Assembly: GCA_934085635.1 (NCBI GenBank)
Contig: CAKOHL010000041.1
Coordinates: 1-9,814, forward strand
DNA length: 9,814 nt
Direction of reading: 5' to 3'
From: an uncultured Bacilli bacterium
GTDB lineage: Bacteria > Bacillota_I > Bacilli_A > RF39 > UBA660
Part shown: in pieces, positions 1 to 7,505 of the stretch
Layout: each line of letters opens with the position of its first letter
Numbering within the stretch: position 1 is the first letter of the stretch
Translations under genes and position numbers: made by a program
The notes under the pieces: model-generated
What the model saw: the letters and a program-made list of their open reading frames with translations, nothing else
The model's database searches: none
What the model was told of the DNA's origin: nothing

Positions 1-887
1 ATAACTGTTTCATTATTTCTTAAAATCAATTTATCTACAACAAATAACTTTCCATTATCATCTCTAAATTCAAAAGGGACCAACGTACTTTTGTAAATAT
101 GTCCATCTCCAAATGTCATAACATTCCCTTTATCATTAATATATACTCTATAAAAAACATCATTATCATTAAGGAATGCTTTTACTAGTTTATAACTTTC
201 ATAATCTGTTATATCAGTTAAATCTAAAGTTAAAGCCTTATTATCTTCTGTAACCATATAAAGCAAATAATAGCTGTAAGTATGAGTTATTCCACTGACA
301 TATTTTATTTTTTTACCTTTAGTATCAATTTTAGTTACAGTATCTTGATAATATATATATAAATAAACATTATCATTTTTATCTACAAAAACAGCCCTAT
401 TAGTTCCAAGATAATCAGATCTAAAATCATAACTAAAACTATCTTTTATTTCACTATACTTAGGTAAATCCAGTTTCTTTATATTTGTTGTTACATAATC
501 ATAAGCATACATTATATCATCTTCATAACAAATATTACTATACTTATAAAGCAATAATTCATTCTTCTCATTTTTTAAAACACTACATTTTTGAATAGAA
601 TTCTCAGATTTATTTTTACCAATATTTTCAATAAGTCTATTTAATTCCAAATTATTACCAAAAACTATTTTATCTTCACACTTTTCAAAATCAACAACCA
701 CATCAGAAATAACAATCTTCTTATCCTCGTCATCAGGTTTAATATCATTATCAGTAGTGTTATCCTTTCCTTTATCTGGTTGTTCAGTCTTATTATCATT
801 CTTGTCTAGAATAACATACTTAGTAACTAATCCAACTGACCCTGCAAAAAGTAAAACACCAATTACTCCGATTAAATATTTTTTCAT
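1..887 (-). CDS. Exported or membrane-anchored protein of unknown function, paralog 1 (C-terminus beyond window)
   Basis: This open reading frame starts at ATG 885-887 and runs without a stop for 295 codons to the left edge, so the C-terminus is missing. A strong AAGGAGAGAGG ribosome binding site sits just upstream. Residues 1-25 form a signal peptide or anchor (MKKYLIGVIGVLLFAG) with no lipobox cysteine. A low-complexity linker rich in D, K, N and T follows, to about residue 57. The rest is homologous along its whole visible length to the next gene upstream. Shared landmarks include three cysteines (FEKC, IQKC, NICYEDD), ELNRLIENI, KLDLPKYSEIK, VTKID, KALTLDLTDIT and VYINDKGNVM. By comparison with that paralog, about 70 residues are cut off. 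The recurring short strands around DKNDNVYLY and NDKGNVM suggest an extracellular beta-propeller or beta-rich domain, which is inference. I do not recognise the family. It lies 37 nt after its paralog and is probably the last visible gene of the ezrA operon. Confidence 0.85.
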   Translation of the reverse strand, partial: MKKYLIGVIGVLLFAGSVGLVTKYVILDKNDNKTEQPDKGKDNTTDNDIKPDDEDKKIVISDVVVDFEKCEDKIVFGNNLELNRLIENIGKNKSENSIQKCSVLKNEKNELLLYKYSNICYEDDIMYAYDYVTTNIKKLDLPKYSEIKDSFSYDFRSDYLGTNRAVFVDKNDNVYLYIYYQDTVTKIDTKGKKIKYVSGITHTYSYYLLYMVTEDNKALTLDLTDITDYESYKLVKAFLNDNDVFYRVYINDKGNVMTFGDGHIYKSTLVPFEFRDDNGKLFVVDKLILRNNETV

Positions 888-924
888 AAAATCCTCTCTC
901 CTTAATTACATTCTATCATATAAA

Positions 925-1965
925 TTAATTAGTAAATTCCTCGGATGTATTATCAGTGTAAACTATTGTAAACTTGTTTACAGTTTTAGTACTGCAGTAA
1001 TTCACTTCATTTAATACATTAGCTTTACTTGCATTCTCATCGTATGTTACATCAGTACTTTTTATAGTTTTATCTTTATATAACTTTACTGAACCAGCAC
1101 TTATATCATAAGTATAAAGTTTGTTATCCATAATAAACATTAAACTATTCTTTCTGATAATAAGATTAGTTGCAGTAACTAATTTATCATTTATTTTAAT
1201 TTCCTTAGGTTCTGTTATACCAAATAACTGATTCTTTTCATCATAAACCATTACATTATTTTTATCATTCATATAAACAGTAGTAAGTATAGTCTTATCA
1301 TTTTTAAACATACCATAATTTTTATATGTTTCATAATTAGTTATATCATTAAGTCCTAGAGTAAGTGCTTTACCATCAAAAGTTACCATTATAAATGTAT
1401 ATAATTTTTCAGTATCAGATTTAGAAAAACTTACTCCAGTTAAATATTTAATTTTATTATCTTTCACATCTATTTTAGTAACAGTTTTAGTAGCACTATT
1501 AAGTAAATATACTCCATTATTCTTATCCAAAAATAATGCATATAATGTTTTATCTCCCTCAACATTGGAAAAATTATAACTATTTTTTATGTCTGTATAT
1601 TTAGGTAAATCTAATTTAATTAGTTCATTATTCTCTAATTTATATATATCATCATTTGTATAACATATATCACTATATATATGACTTAGTATATTACTAT
1701 CAACTACACTTGTAATCATATCACATTTTACTATAATTTTATCTGATTCTTTCTTTTGTATATTATCAATAAAACGATTTAATTCCATATTTGTAGTAAC
1801 ATCAAATTTAGATTCACAAGTATTAAAATTAATCACAGTAGCTTGAGTTGTAGGTTTTTCAGTACTTCCATTACTTTTACATTCACCACATTTAGTTTTG
1901 TATGTCACCCCAGCAACTCCACTCATTAATAAAATTACTATAAATACAGATATTATTTTCTTCAT
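925..1965 (-). CDS. Exported or membrane-anchored protein of unknown function, paralog 2
   Basis: A 346-residue protein. The N-terminus MKKIISVFIVILLMSGVAG is a signal peptide or uncleaved anchor. There is no lipobox: the first cysteines, C26 and C29 (KCGEC), are too far from the hydrophobic core. A short T/S/K-rich stretch (about 30-43) leads to the body of the protein. Cysteines at 50, 81 and 101 match those of the downstream paralog, while C26, C29 and C324 are not visible in the partial copy. Repeating strand-turn units (DKNNGVYLL, MNDKNNVMVYD, NKLYTYD) suggest a propeller-like or beta-rich fold outside the membrane; this is inference. The start is set by an AGGAGAG site that overlaps the deoD stop codon, so the gene is very likely translated from the same mRNA as ezrA, ftsK and deoD. 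I know of no characterised homolog, so the function is unassigned. An envelope role linked to division is only suggested by context. Confidence 0.85.
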   Translation of the reverse strand: MKKIISVFIVILLMSGVAGVTYKTKCGECKSNGSTEKPTTQATVINFNTCESKFDVTTNMELNRFIDNIQKKESDKIIVKCDMITSVVDSNILSHIYSDICYTNDDIYKLENNELIKLDLPKYTDIKNSYNFSNVEGDKTLYALFLDKNNGVYLLNSATKTVTKIDVKDNKIKYLTGVSFSKSDTEKLYTFIMVTFDGKALTLGLNDITNYETYKNYGMFKNDKTILTTVYMNDKNNVMVYDEKNQLFGITEPKEIKINDKLVTATNLIIRKNSLMFIMDNKLYTYDISAGSVKLYKDKTIKSTDVTYDENASKANVLNEVNYCSTKTVNKFTIVYTDNTSEEFTN

Positions 1966-1976
1966 ATCACACTCTC

Positions 1977-2678
1977 CTATAAGTTAGCTATACTTTCAAG
2001 CGCCAACTTTATCATATCATTAAAACCTTTTTCTCTTTCTTCACTACTTAAACTAGTCTTTGTTACAAATGAATCACTAATAGTTAAAATTGCACTAGCT
2101 CTTCTATTAAAATATATACTATTAGTAAATAAACTATATGTTTCCATTTCAACACATTTAACATTATATTTATCTATTAAATCTTTAACATTTAAATCGA
2201 GTTCATAAAAACTTTCAGCACAATAAGTATTACCTAAAGTCACATTTAACCCAAGCGTTTTACTAGTAAGCATTATTTTTTCATTAAGTATACTATTTGA
2301 AGGTAATACCTCTTTATTTTCTCCTTCAATTTTATAACTACTTTTAGAATAGCACTCATTAACTAAAAGAATATCTTTTACATTTAAGTCCTCAGTATAA
2401 CTTCCAGCACTTCCAACTCTTATTATATTTTGTACATTATAATATTTAAATAATTCATAACTATATATTCCCATTGAAGGAATACCCATTCCACTTGAGA
2501 ATATTGTTACTTTAACTCCATTATAGTAACCAGTAAAAGCGAGTTCTCCTCTTACAGTATTAACAAGTTTAGCATCAGTTAAGAAGTTTTCAGCAATATA
2601 TTTAGCACGATTAGGGTCTCCTGGCATTATGACATTAGGCGCAATGTCTTCTAGTTTTGCTTCTATATGTGGTGTCAT
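1977..2678 (-). CDS. deoD: Purine nucleoside phosphorylase, DeoD type
   Basis: A cytoplasmic enzyme of 233 residues (E. coli DeoD has 239). It catalyses reversible phosphorolysis of purine (deoxy)nucleosides to the free base and (deoxy)ribose-1-phosphate, for purine salvage. The family residues are all visible: H4, which completes the neighbouring subunit's site; G20 and R24 in MPGDPNRA; R43; R87 and S90 in RVGSAG for phosphate; E177-M178-E179 for the sugar; and catalytic D202 (ISDS) and R215 (EEREKG), equivalent to E. coli D204 and R217. The enzyme should therefore be an active hexameric, broad-specificity type. Its ATG overlaps the ftsK TGA by 4 nt (ATGA), and the ribosome binding site GGAGAAG lies inside the end of ftsK, indicating translational coupling. 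No promoter of its own is seen. Its position between a DNA translocase and exported proteins is not explained by its reaction. Confidence 0.95.
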   Translation of the reverse strand: MTPHIEAKLEDIAPNVIMPGDPNRAKYIAENFLTDAKLVNTVRGELAFTGYYNGVKVTIFSSGMGIPSMGIYSYELFKYYNVQNIIRVGSAGSYTEDLNVKDILLVNECYSKSSYKIEGENKEVLPSNSILNEKIMLTSKTLGLNVTLGNTYCAESFYELDLNVKDLIDKYNVKCVEMETYSLFTNSIYFNRRASAILTISDSFVTKTSLSSEEREKGFNDMIKLALESIANL

Positions 2679-4879
2679 TCTTCTTCTCCACCTTCCTTAC
2701 TAGCACCCATTTTAAATAATACTTCTCTAGGCTTACTACCATTTTGAGGTCCAATTATACCTCTTTCTTCAAGTAAATCAATTATTCTAGCAGCACGATT
2801 ATATCCAAGTCTATATTTTCTTTGTATTAAACTTGCACTTATCTTACCAGTTCTAACTGCAAACTCAACTATTTCATTATATAGTGGATCATCATCGTCC
2901 AACTTACTAGCACCTTCAAGTTCTTTCTTTTCTTCATCAGGACTCTTTTCTAAATTAACCATAGATTCATCATACTTTGGTTCTCCACTTCTTCTTACAA
3001 ATTCAACTACTCTTTCTATTTCTTCATCACTTACAAAAGATCCTTGAATTCTTATTGGACTAGGTTCTCCTGGAGGTAAGAAAAGCATATCTCCTTTACC
3101 TAAAAGTTTTTCAGCTCCACCCATATCAAGTATAGTTCTAGAGTCTACAAATGATGAAACCATAAAGCTTATTCTTGTAGGTATATTAGATTTAATAAGT
3201 CCAGTTATGACATCTGTACTAGGTCTTTGAGTTGCTACAATTAAGTGTATTCCAGCAGCACGTGCTAACTGAGTGATTCTCATAATGCTTTCTTCTACTT
3301 CTTTACTTGCAACCATCATTAAATCAGCAAGTTCATCTATAATGACTAATATATAAGGTAATTTTTCTAACTCTGGCTTTCTAGATTTATTTTTTTCAAC
3401 ATATTCGTTATAACTAGTAATATTTCTAGTACCAGAATTAGCAAACAACTCATACCTGTCTTCCATAATCGAGCAAACTTTTTGAAGTGCTACACTTGCT
3501 TTTTTAGGATCAGTAACAACTGGTCTCATTAGATGTGGAACACCTTCATAACAATTAAGTTCAACTTTCTTAGGATCAACTAATATCATTTTAACTTCAT
3601 TAGGTTTAGCTCGCATAAGTATTGATGTAATTATATTATTAATACAAACTGATTTACCACTTCCAGTTGCACCTGCAATTAACATATGTGGTGCTTTATT
3701 AATTTCAAAATATTGAATATTACCCATAATATCAAGTCCAAGTGGCGCTAAGAGTTTTGAAGAATCTAATTTTTTAGGAATACCTGCTAGTATATCTTTC
3801 ATCTTAACTTCACTTGTTTTAGGATTAGGTATTTCTATACCAATTGTACTCTTTCCAGGAATAGGTGCTTGTATTCTTACATCTTTAGCAGCAAGTGCAA
3901 GAGCTATTTCTCTATTAATACTTAATATTTTATTTACTTTAGTACCAGCTTTTAATTCAATTTCATATTGTGTAACAGTAGGTCCTACGTGTACTTCTTT
4001 TACTTTACCAACAATACCAAAATCATTAAATACTTGCTCTAAAATCTTATTATTCTTAGTTATAAACTCTGTACTATCTATCTTACCTCTATTCTTACTA
4101 CCAACAAGTAAATCAAGTGGTGGAAGAACATAATCTGCGTTTTCTTTAACTTTTTCTTCAGTATATCTAACTTCTTCTACATGAGTCATAGGAGCTTCTT
4201 TAGTAGTAATTTCATTTATATTAGTAATAACTACTTTATCATCTACTTCATTATTCTCTCTACTAATTAACTCTTCTTCTCCCTCTTTAGCCATTTCTGC
4301 TAAAGTCTTTTTCTTTTTCTTAAATGGTTTTAAAATTACATTAAAGATATCACTAAGTGTTATATTAAAACTCATAATTAGTCCAAATATAACAAGTATA
4401 CCAACTACTATATAAGTACCAGTTATATCAAATAAAGAAACAAATAGAAAGGCAAGTAATGCCCCGATTATTCCTCCACCTGTATAAATAAGCATCTCTG
4501 GATTATCAAAAGTACTAACAATATTATTAATAGTATCTTTTATTATATTTACACCAGACACTTCATTAGCACTTATATATTTAATATGACTTAACATTAA
4601 AAGAGAAACTACAAGAATATATATACCAACAAGTCTACCTGTTATATAAGTAGGACTTTTTCTCTTTATAATTAAAATGATTCCAATAAGTAAGCACATT
4701 AAAAGAAATAGCCACCACCAAGTTCCAAATAAGAATACTCCAAAACTTTTAATGATTCTCCCAATAGGTCCAAATTTACCAAAACCTAAAACTCCTACTA
4801 GAATTAATCCTAATCCCTCAAGTTCCTTAGTATATGGAAATGACTCTTTTACTTCACTTGTTTGTTTTTTCTTTGCCAT
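2675..4879 (-). CDS. ftsK: FtsK/SpoIIIE family DNA translocase
   Basis: A septum-located, membrane-anchored ATP-driven pump that moves chromosomal DNA through or away from the closing division septum. It has 734 residues (B. subtilis SpoIIIE has about 790). Hydrophobic segments lie at about 22-33, 45-72, 83-98, 128-150 and 153-171, giving roughly four membrane helices, followed by a basic KPFKKKKK stretch and a charged linker to about 245. The motor domain carries Walker A GATGSGKS (403-410), VDPKKVEL, Walker B LVIIDE (511-516), the ATQRPSTDVITG motif and LLGKGDMLF. The C-terminal winged-helix gamma domain (about 662-723, GYNRAARIIDLLEERGIIG) reads DNA orientation sequences and is intact. The GAGGG ribosome binding site before the ATG is adequate. 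The gene lies 20 nt downstream of ezrA and overlaps deoD by 4 nt. Sequence alone does not separate the vegetative FtsK/SftA role from the sporulation SpoIIIE role. No sporulation gene is visible nearby. Confidence 0.96.
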   Translation of the reverse strand: MAKKKQTSEVKESFPYTKELEGLGLILVGVLGFGKFGPIGRIIKSFGVFLFGTWWWLFLLMCLLIGIILIIKRKSPTYITGRLVGIYILVVSLLMLSHIKYISANEVSGVNIIKDTINNIVSTFDNPEMLIYTGGGIIGALLAFLFVSLFDITGTYIVVGILVIFGLIMSFNITLSDIFNVILKPFKKKKKTLAEMAKEGEEELISRENNEVDDKVVITNINEITTKEAPMTHVEEVRYTEEKVKENADYVLPPLDLLVGSKNRGKIDSTEFITKNNKILEQVFNDFGIVGKVKEVHVGPTVTQYEIELKAGTKVNKILSINREIALALAAKDVRIQAPIPGKSTIGIEIPNPKTSEVKMKDILAGIPKKLDSSKLLAPLGLDIMGNIQYFEINKAPHMLIAGATGSGKSVCINNIITSILMRAKPNEVKMILVDPKKVELNCYEGVPHLMRPVVTDPKKASVALQKVCSIMEDRYELFANSGTRNITSYNEYVEKNKSRKPELEKLPYILVIIDELADLMMVASKEVEESIMRITQLARAAGIHLIVATQRPSTDVITGLIKSNIPTRISFMVSSFVDSRTILDMGGAEKLLGKGDMLFLPPGEPSPIRIQGSFVSDEEIERVVEFVRRSGEPKYDESMVNLEKSPDEEKKELEGASKLDDDDPLYNEIVEFAVRTGKISASLIQRKYRLGYNRAARIIDLLEERGIIGPQNGSKPREVLFKMGASKEGGEEE

Positions 4880-4899
4880 AACTTCCCTCTTTCTGCTAT

Positions 4900-6618
4900 T
4901 TAGCCTTCATAAGCATTCATTAACTTTTTATGAATATTAGGTTCGACTATATTAAGAACATCTAAAGTAGTTTCTAGACTCTTCTTATATTGTCCATTTC
5001 TAAATAATGACTCTGCTTTTACAAGACCAACTTCTATCTCTTTATTAGAACTTCTATATCTATTTCCATACACAATAGCCATCTCAGCCATACTAGCTGA
5101 TTTAGTAAGTTCATTACTTAAAGTATATAATTTAAGTACTAAATCTCTTCCGGTATCTACTCTAGTATTTAAATTACTTATAACTATAGGTTTCTTTTCA
5201 AGTTCTGATACTATATTACTAATACTATCTTTAGCTTCATTAAGTTCAATAAAATATGTCTTAGGTATAACAGGAAGTTTATAACTCTTAATTTTATCTT
5301 TAGCATCTTTAAGAATTCCTCTTATTTCAGTAAGTTGTTCACGCGCTCTTACTTCATCTTCCTTTAAACTACCTAAACTCTTAATCGCACTTTCAAGTTT
5401 ATCTTCAGTTTTACTAATTCTAACACTTATTAGTTCACAATCTTTACTTAGTCTAGAGTATGGTGTAGATCTTGTTAAAGTTCTATCATTAACAAGTTTA
5501 AAACTATCTTTTTCTCCAGTTAACTCTTTACTAATACTATCAAGTGTACTAAGTTCTTCCTTTGTTAAAGCATAAGTTTCTTTAAGCATATCTACTTCTT
5601 CATAGATACTTCTAAGTACACTAGTAAGTCTAGATAACTTCTTACCTATACTATCTATTAACATTTCATATTCTTTCTTAGCAGTTCTTTCTTTATCAAA
5701 GTCATAATATAAACTTTCAAAATAATCAAGTATAGTCTTAAGTTCAAAAATACTATCCTCTAAGTTAAGCATTTTAAGTCTATCAAATATATCATTTAAT
5801 TTCTTCTTAGTCTCTTCAATATTATAATCAAGATTCATATACTCAATATTATATCCATCTTTCTTCATCTTAGAAGCAACCATTTCAAGTTCATTTATCT
5901 TCTTAGGTATAATCATTTTACCCATAAGTATTACTGTAGGTGTTTCATCTATTACTATTTTAATATTGTTAATTAAATCATCTAATGCTTTTACTATTTT
6001 ACCAACTTCATCATAATCATTTTGTTCCATTGATATTTCAAAAGCACTTAATAATTTATTGATATTCTCAAATTGGAGATTAACTCTTTCTTCCATACCT
6101 TTATAGTCATTCATATTACTTGTATATTTATTAACAACATTTCTAAATGTACTCTTAAGTTTAGTAACAGCACTTCTATTTCTCTCTTCACTATTAGTAA
6201 TTTCTTTAACATCTTCTAGAAGTAACTCCATATCAGTTTTAACATAATATATATCTATCTCTGCTTTAGCAAGTTCATAGCTTGCTTCTTTAAATTTATT
6301 ATTTTCTATAAGTTCAGAGCACACTAAAAGTTTATCAGTAAGTCTTGGAATATCTTCTTTCTCTATCTTATGATATCTCTTTTCCCACTTCTTATATGTT
6401 TCCATTAATTTATCATTATTAATAAGTGCTTTAACTTTCTCCATTTCAGTAAGTATACCACTTGATATAATAAGATTCTTAAGTGTCTCAAGTTTTGTCA
6501 ATTCTTTTTCAAGCTTATTTCTATTCTTTTTCTGTATAGTAAATAAAGTTACACATATAAGTACAACTCCAATTATATAAAGAATTATTGCTCCAAGTAT
6601 AATACCACTTTTACTCAT
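4900..6618 (-). CDS. ezrA: Septation ring formation regulator EzrA
   Basis: A bitopic membrane protein that interacts with FtsZ, prevents extra Z-rings near the poles and helps coordinate division with wall synthesis in Firmicutes. It has 572 residues, close to the usual 560-575. One N-terminal membrane helix (about 5-28, GIILGAIILYIIGVV) is followed by a long cytoplasmic coiled-coil region of the spectrin-like repeat type, rich in E, K, L and S. Family marks include YKKWEKRYHKIEKEDIP (about 95-111), the EERNRSAVTKLKSTFRNV segment, and the C-terminal AESLFRNGQYKKSLE followed by DVLNIVEPN. The start codon follows an in-frame TAG 12 nt upstream and a weak AGGTTG ribosome binding site, so no longer form is possible. 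It is the first gene of the minus-strand cluster, and ftsZ, its expected partner, lies about 2.4 kb away on the same strand but in a separate unit. Confidence 0.93.
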   Translation of the reverse strand: MSKSGIILGAIILYIIGVVLICVTLFTIQKKNRNKLEKELTKLETLKNLIISSGILTEMEKVKALINNDKLMETYKKWEKRYHKIEKEDIPRLTDKLLVCSELIENNKFKEASYELAKAEIDIYYVKTDMELLLEDVKEITNSEERNRSAVTKLKSTFRNVVNKYTSNMNDYKGMEERVNLQFENINKLLSAFEISMEQNDYDEVGKIVKALDDLINNIKIVIDETPTVILMGKMIIPKKINELEMVASKMKKDGYNIEYMNLDYNIEETKKKLNDIFDRLKMLNLEDSIFELKTILDYFESLYYDFDKERTAKKEYEMLIDSIGKKLSRLTSVLRSIYEEVDMLKETYALTKEELSTLDSISKELTGEKDSFKLVNDRTLTRSTPYSRLSKDCELISVRISKTEDKLESAIKSLGSLKEDEVRAREQLTEIRGILKDAKDKIKSYKLPVIPKTYFIELNEAKDSISNIVSELEKKPIVISNLNTRVDTGRDLVLKLYTLSNELTKSASMAEMAIVYGNRYRSSNKEIEVGLVKAESLFRNGQYKKSLETTLDVLNIVEPNIHKKLMNAYEG

Positions 6619-6642
6619 ACAATCAACCTACTCTCTTAATAT

Positions 6643-6670
6643 ATTTTATCACGAAAGAGTAAAATCTAAA
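6643..6670 (-). promoter_or_regulatory. Probable extended -10 promoter of the ezrA-ftsK-deoD operon
   Basis: On the minus strand TGATAAAAT (plus coordinates 6643-6651) is an extended -10 element. TTTAGA, 16 nt further upstream (6665-6670), matches the -35 consensus at only four of six positions, so the TG extension would carry recognition. The transcript would start near 6636, giving a leader of about 18 nt. Confidence 0.5.
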
Positions 6671-6693
6671 AGAGAAAGTGAACAAAAAAGCAT

Positions 6694-6712
6694 TTTTTTC
6701 ATTATTTCTTAA
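6694..6712. repeat. 19-bp direct repeat, left copy
   Basis: TTTTTTCATTATTTCTTAA occurs here and again at 7445-7463 in the same orientation. Weaker similarity continues past the end (TTAAATTAAAG here, TTAAGTTAGGG there). The copies bracket the unit encoding the duplicated-domain protein. A shorter 16-nt match at 8-23 lies inside a coding region and may be chance. Confidence 0.7.
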
Positions 6713-6746
6713 ATTAAAGTATTGCTTAATTTATTATTTAACATTT

Positions 6747-6781
6747 AAAAAGCACGGTAATTTATTTAAATAACTGTGCTT
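6747..6781 (-). terminator. Terminator of the duplicated-domain gene
   Basis: On the minus strand AAGCAC (6776-6781) pairs with GTGCTT (6750-6755), and the GT/AC pairs continue inward after one A-C mismatch. The stem is followed by five Ts (AAAAA at 6747-6751 on the plus strand). It starts 12 nt after the stop codon. The loop is long and AT-rich. Confidence 0.65.
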
Positions 6782-6793
6782 AAATTAATAATT

Positions 6794-7402
6794 TTACTTT
6801 GCATTATAAAGTTCTCTATTTTTTTGTTCAACTATTGAGCCATCTACACTATATAACGCTATGCCAGCAATATCAGGACAATCTTCTAAATACCTATTTA
6901 ATAAATCATCTACTGATATAAATTTTGGAATTTCACAAAATTCATCTATAGGTTCATAAGGCGCAAATTCTTTCATAAATTCTTCTATTGTCTCAGCATA
7001 CATTCCAATTTTATAACTACCATCTTTAAAAATATACACTATTCTATAACCAGTTTTTACGGTCACATAATTCATATCATATATTAATTCTTCCTTATAA
7101 ACTTCACTATCATTAATTTTATTTACTTTTGGTCTAACAAGTTTATCTATACAATTTTGATTCACATCATATATTGCAACCCCTAAAGCTGTTTTATTTT
7201 TTTCTAGAAATTTTTCCAGCACATCTTTCACACTCACATACTGTTTATTATTTGTAAAAAAGTTAGCAAAATCTTCTAAGTTTTTTGCATACAAACCTTG
7301 AGGTACCTCATGATATTTTTCATAATAATATACAATTCTATATCCAGTAGTATAAATTACATTTGTTTTAAAACGACTTAATTCTTCTTTATTTATCTTC
7401 AT
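6794..7402 (-). CDS. Protein of unknown function with two copies of one domain
   Basis: A 202-residue, probably cytoplasmic protein with no signal peptide or membrane helix. It consists of two copies of an approximately 75-80 residue unit, about 14-87 and 111-193. Matching parts are TGYRIVYYYE and TGYRIVYIFK; GLYAKNLEDFANFF and GMYAETIEEFMKEF; YVSVKDVLEKFLE and FISVDDLLNRYLE; GVAIYDV and GIALYSV. The pattern of two strands, helix, helix, strand suggests a small alpha/beta fold. I do not recognise the family and see no catalytic motif. I place the start at ATG 7400-7402 (MKINKEE) because GGGAG lies 5 nt upstream. The in-frame ATG at 7417 lies at the predicted transcription start and would have no ribosome binding site. 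The gene has its own promoter and terminator, is divergent from rpsD, and is bracketed by a 19-bp direct repeat, so it may be an insertion relative to the flanking core genes. Confidence 0.85.
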   Translation of the reverse strand: MKINKEELSRFKTNVIYTTGYRIVYYYEKYHEVPQGLYAKNLEDFANFFTNNKQYVSVKDVLEKFLEKNKTALGVAIYDVNQNCIDKLVRPKVNKINDSEVYKEELIYDMNYVTVKTGYRIVYIFKDGSYKIGMYAETIEEFMKEFAPYEPIDEFCEIPKFISVDDLLNRYLEDCPDIAGIALYSVDGSIVEQKNRELYNAK

Positions 7403-7423
7403 AATAGCTCCCATCACTTAGTA

Positions 7424-7453
7424 AGTATAACATATTTTTGCTAGTTTTTTCAT
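7424..7453 (-). promoter_or_regulatory. Extended -10 promoter of the duplicated-domain gene
   Basis: On the minus strand TGTTATACT gives an extended -10 (TATACT, plus coordinates 7424-7429). With an 18-nt spacer, ATGAAA (7448-7453) matches four of six -35 bases and lies inside the right-hand copy of the 19-bp repeat. The transcript would start near 7417, which supports the MKINKEE start at 7402. Confidence 0.6.
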
Positions 7454-7463
7454 TATTTCTTAA
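7445..7463. repeat. 19-bp direct repeat, right copy
   Basis: Identical to 6694-6712 (TTTTTTCATTATTTCTTAA). It lies in the divergent promoter region, 7 nt before the rpsD -35 box and overlapping the -35 region of the leftward promoter. A regulatory site acting on both promoters is therefore an alternative to a mobile-element scar. Confidence 0.7.
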
Positions 7464-7470
7464 GTTAGGG

Positions 7471-7499
7471 TTGATATTTTCACGTTTTTTTAGTATACT
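7471..7499 (+). promoter_or_regulatory. Sigma-A type promoter of rpsD
   Basis: TTGATA (7471-7476), a 17-nt spacer and TATACT (7494-7499): two hexamers each one base from consensus at ideal spacing, with AT-rich DNA upstream. Transcription should start near 7506, leaving a leader of about 155 nt before the rpsD start codon. Confidence 0.85.
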
Positions 7500-7505
7500 T
7501 AAATG

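Larger units (their letters stand above)
6619..6793. other. Intergenic region between ezrA and the duplicated-domain gene
   Basis: These 175 nt hold, from left to right, the ezrA promoter (6643-6670), one copy of the 19-bp repeat (6694-6712), an AT-rich stretch with no feature I can name, and the terminator of the gene to the right (6747-6781). No open reading frame or tRNA is seen. Confidence 0.7.

Noticed and set aside
8..23. Third copy of the repeat (TTTCATTATTTCTTAA)
   Set aside because: Only 16 nt match, it is inside a coding sequence, and the flanks do not extend the similarity. Chance is plausible at this base composition.
888..924. Possible separate promoter before the first paralog (TGATAGAAT on the minus strand, 910-918)
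   Set aside because: The extended -10 looks fair but no -35 resemblance is found at 16-18 nt, and such words are common in this AT-rich DNA. Read-through from the upstream paralog is simpler.
757..1014. 85-codon plus-strand open frame
   Set aside because: Lies antisense over the two paralogous exported-protein genes and their junction, with no ribosome binding site and no recognisable protein features.
4695..4730. Possible alternative genetic code with TGA as tryptophan
   Set aside because: Tryptophans in FtsK are TGG and ftsK ends at TGA, after which the frame is taken over by deoD. No in-frame TGA occurs in any gene.
4677..4940. 87-codon plus-strand open frame
   Set aside because: Antisense shadow of the ftsK N-terminal membrane region; its composition mirrors the opposite strand.
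7403..7417. Upstream ATG (MMGAI) for the duplicated-domain protein
   Set aside because: It falls at the predicted transcription start with no room for a ribosome binding site, whereas ATG 7402 has GGGAG 5 nt upstream.
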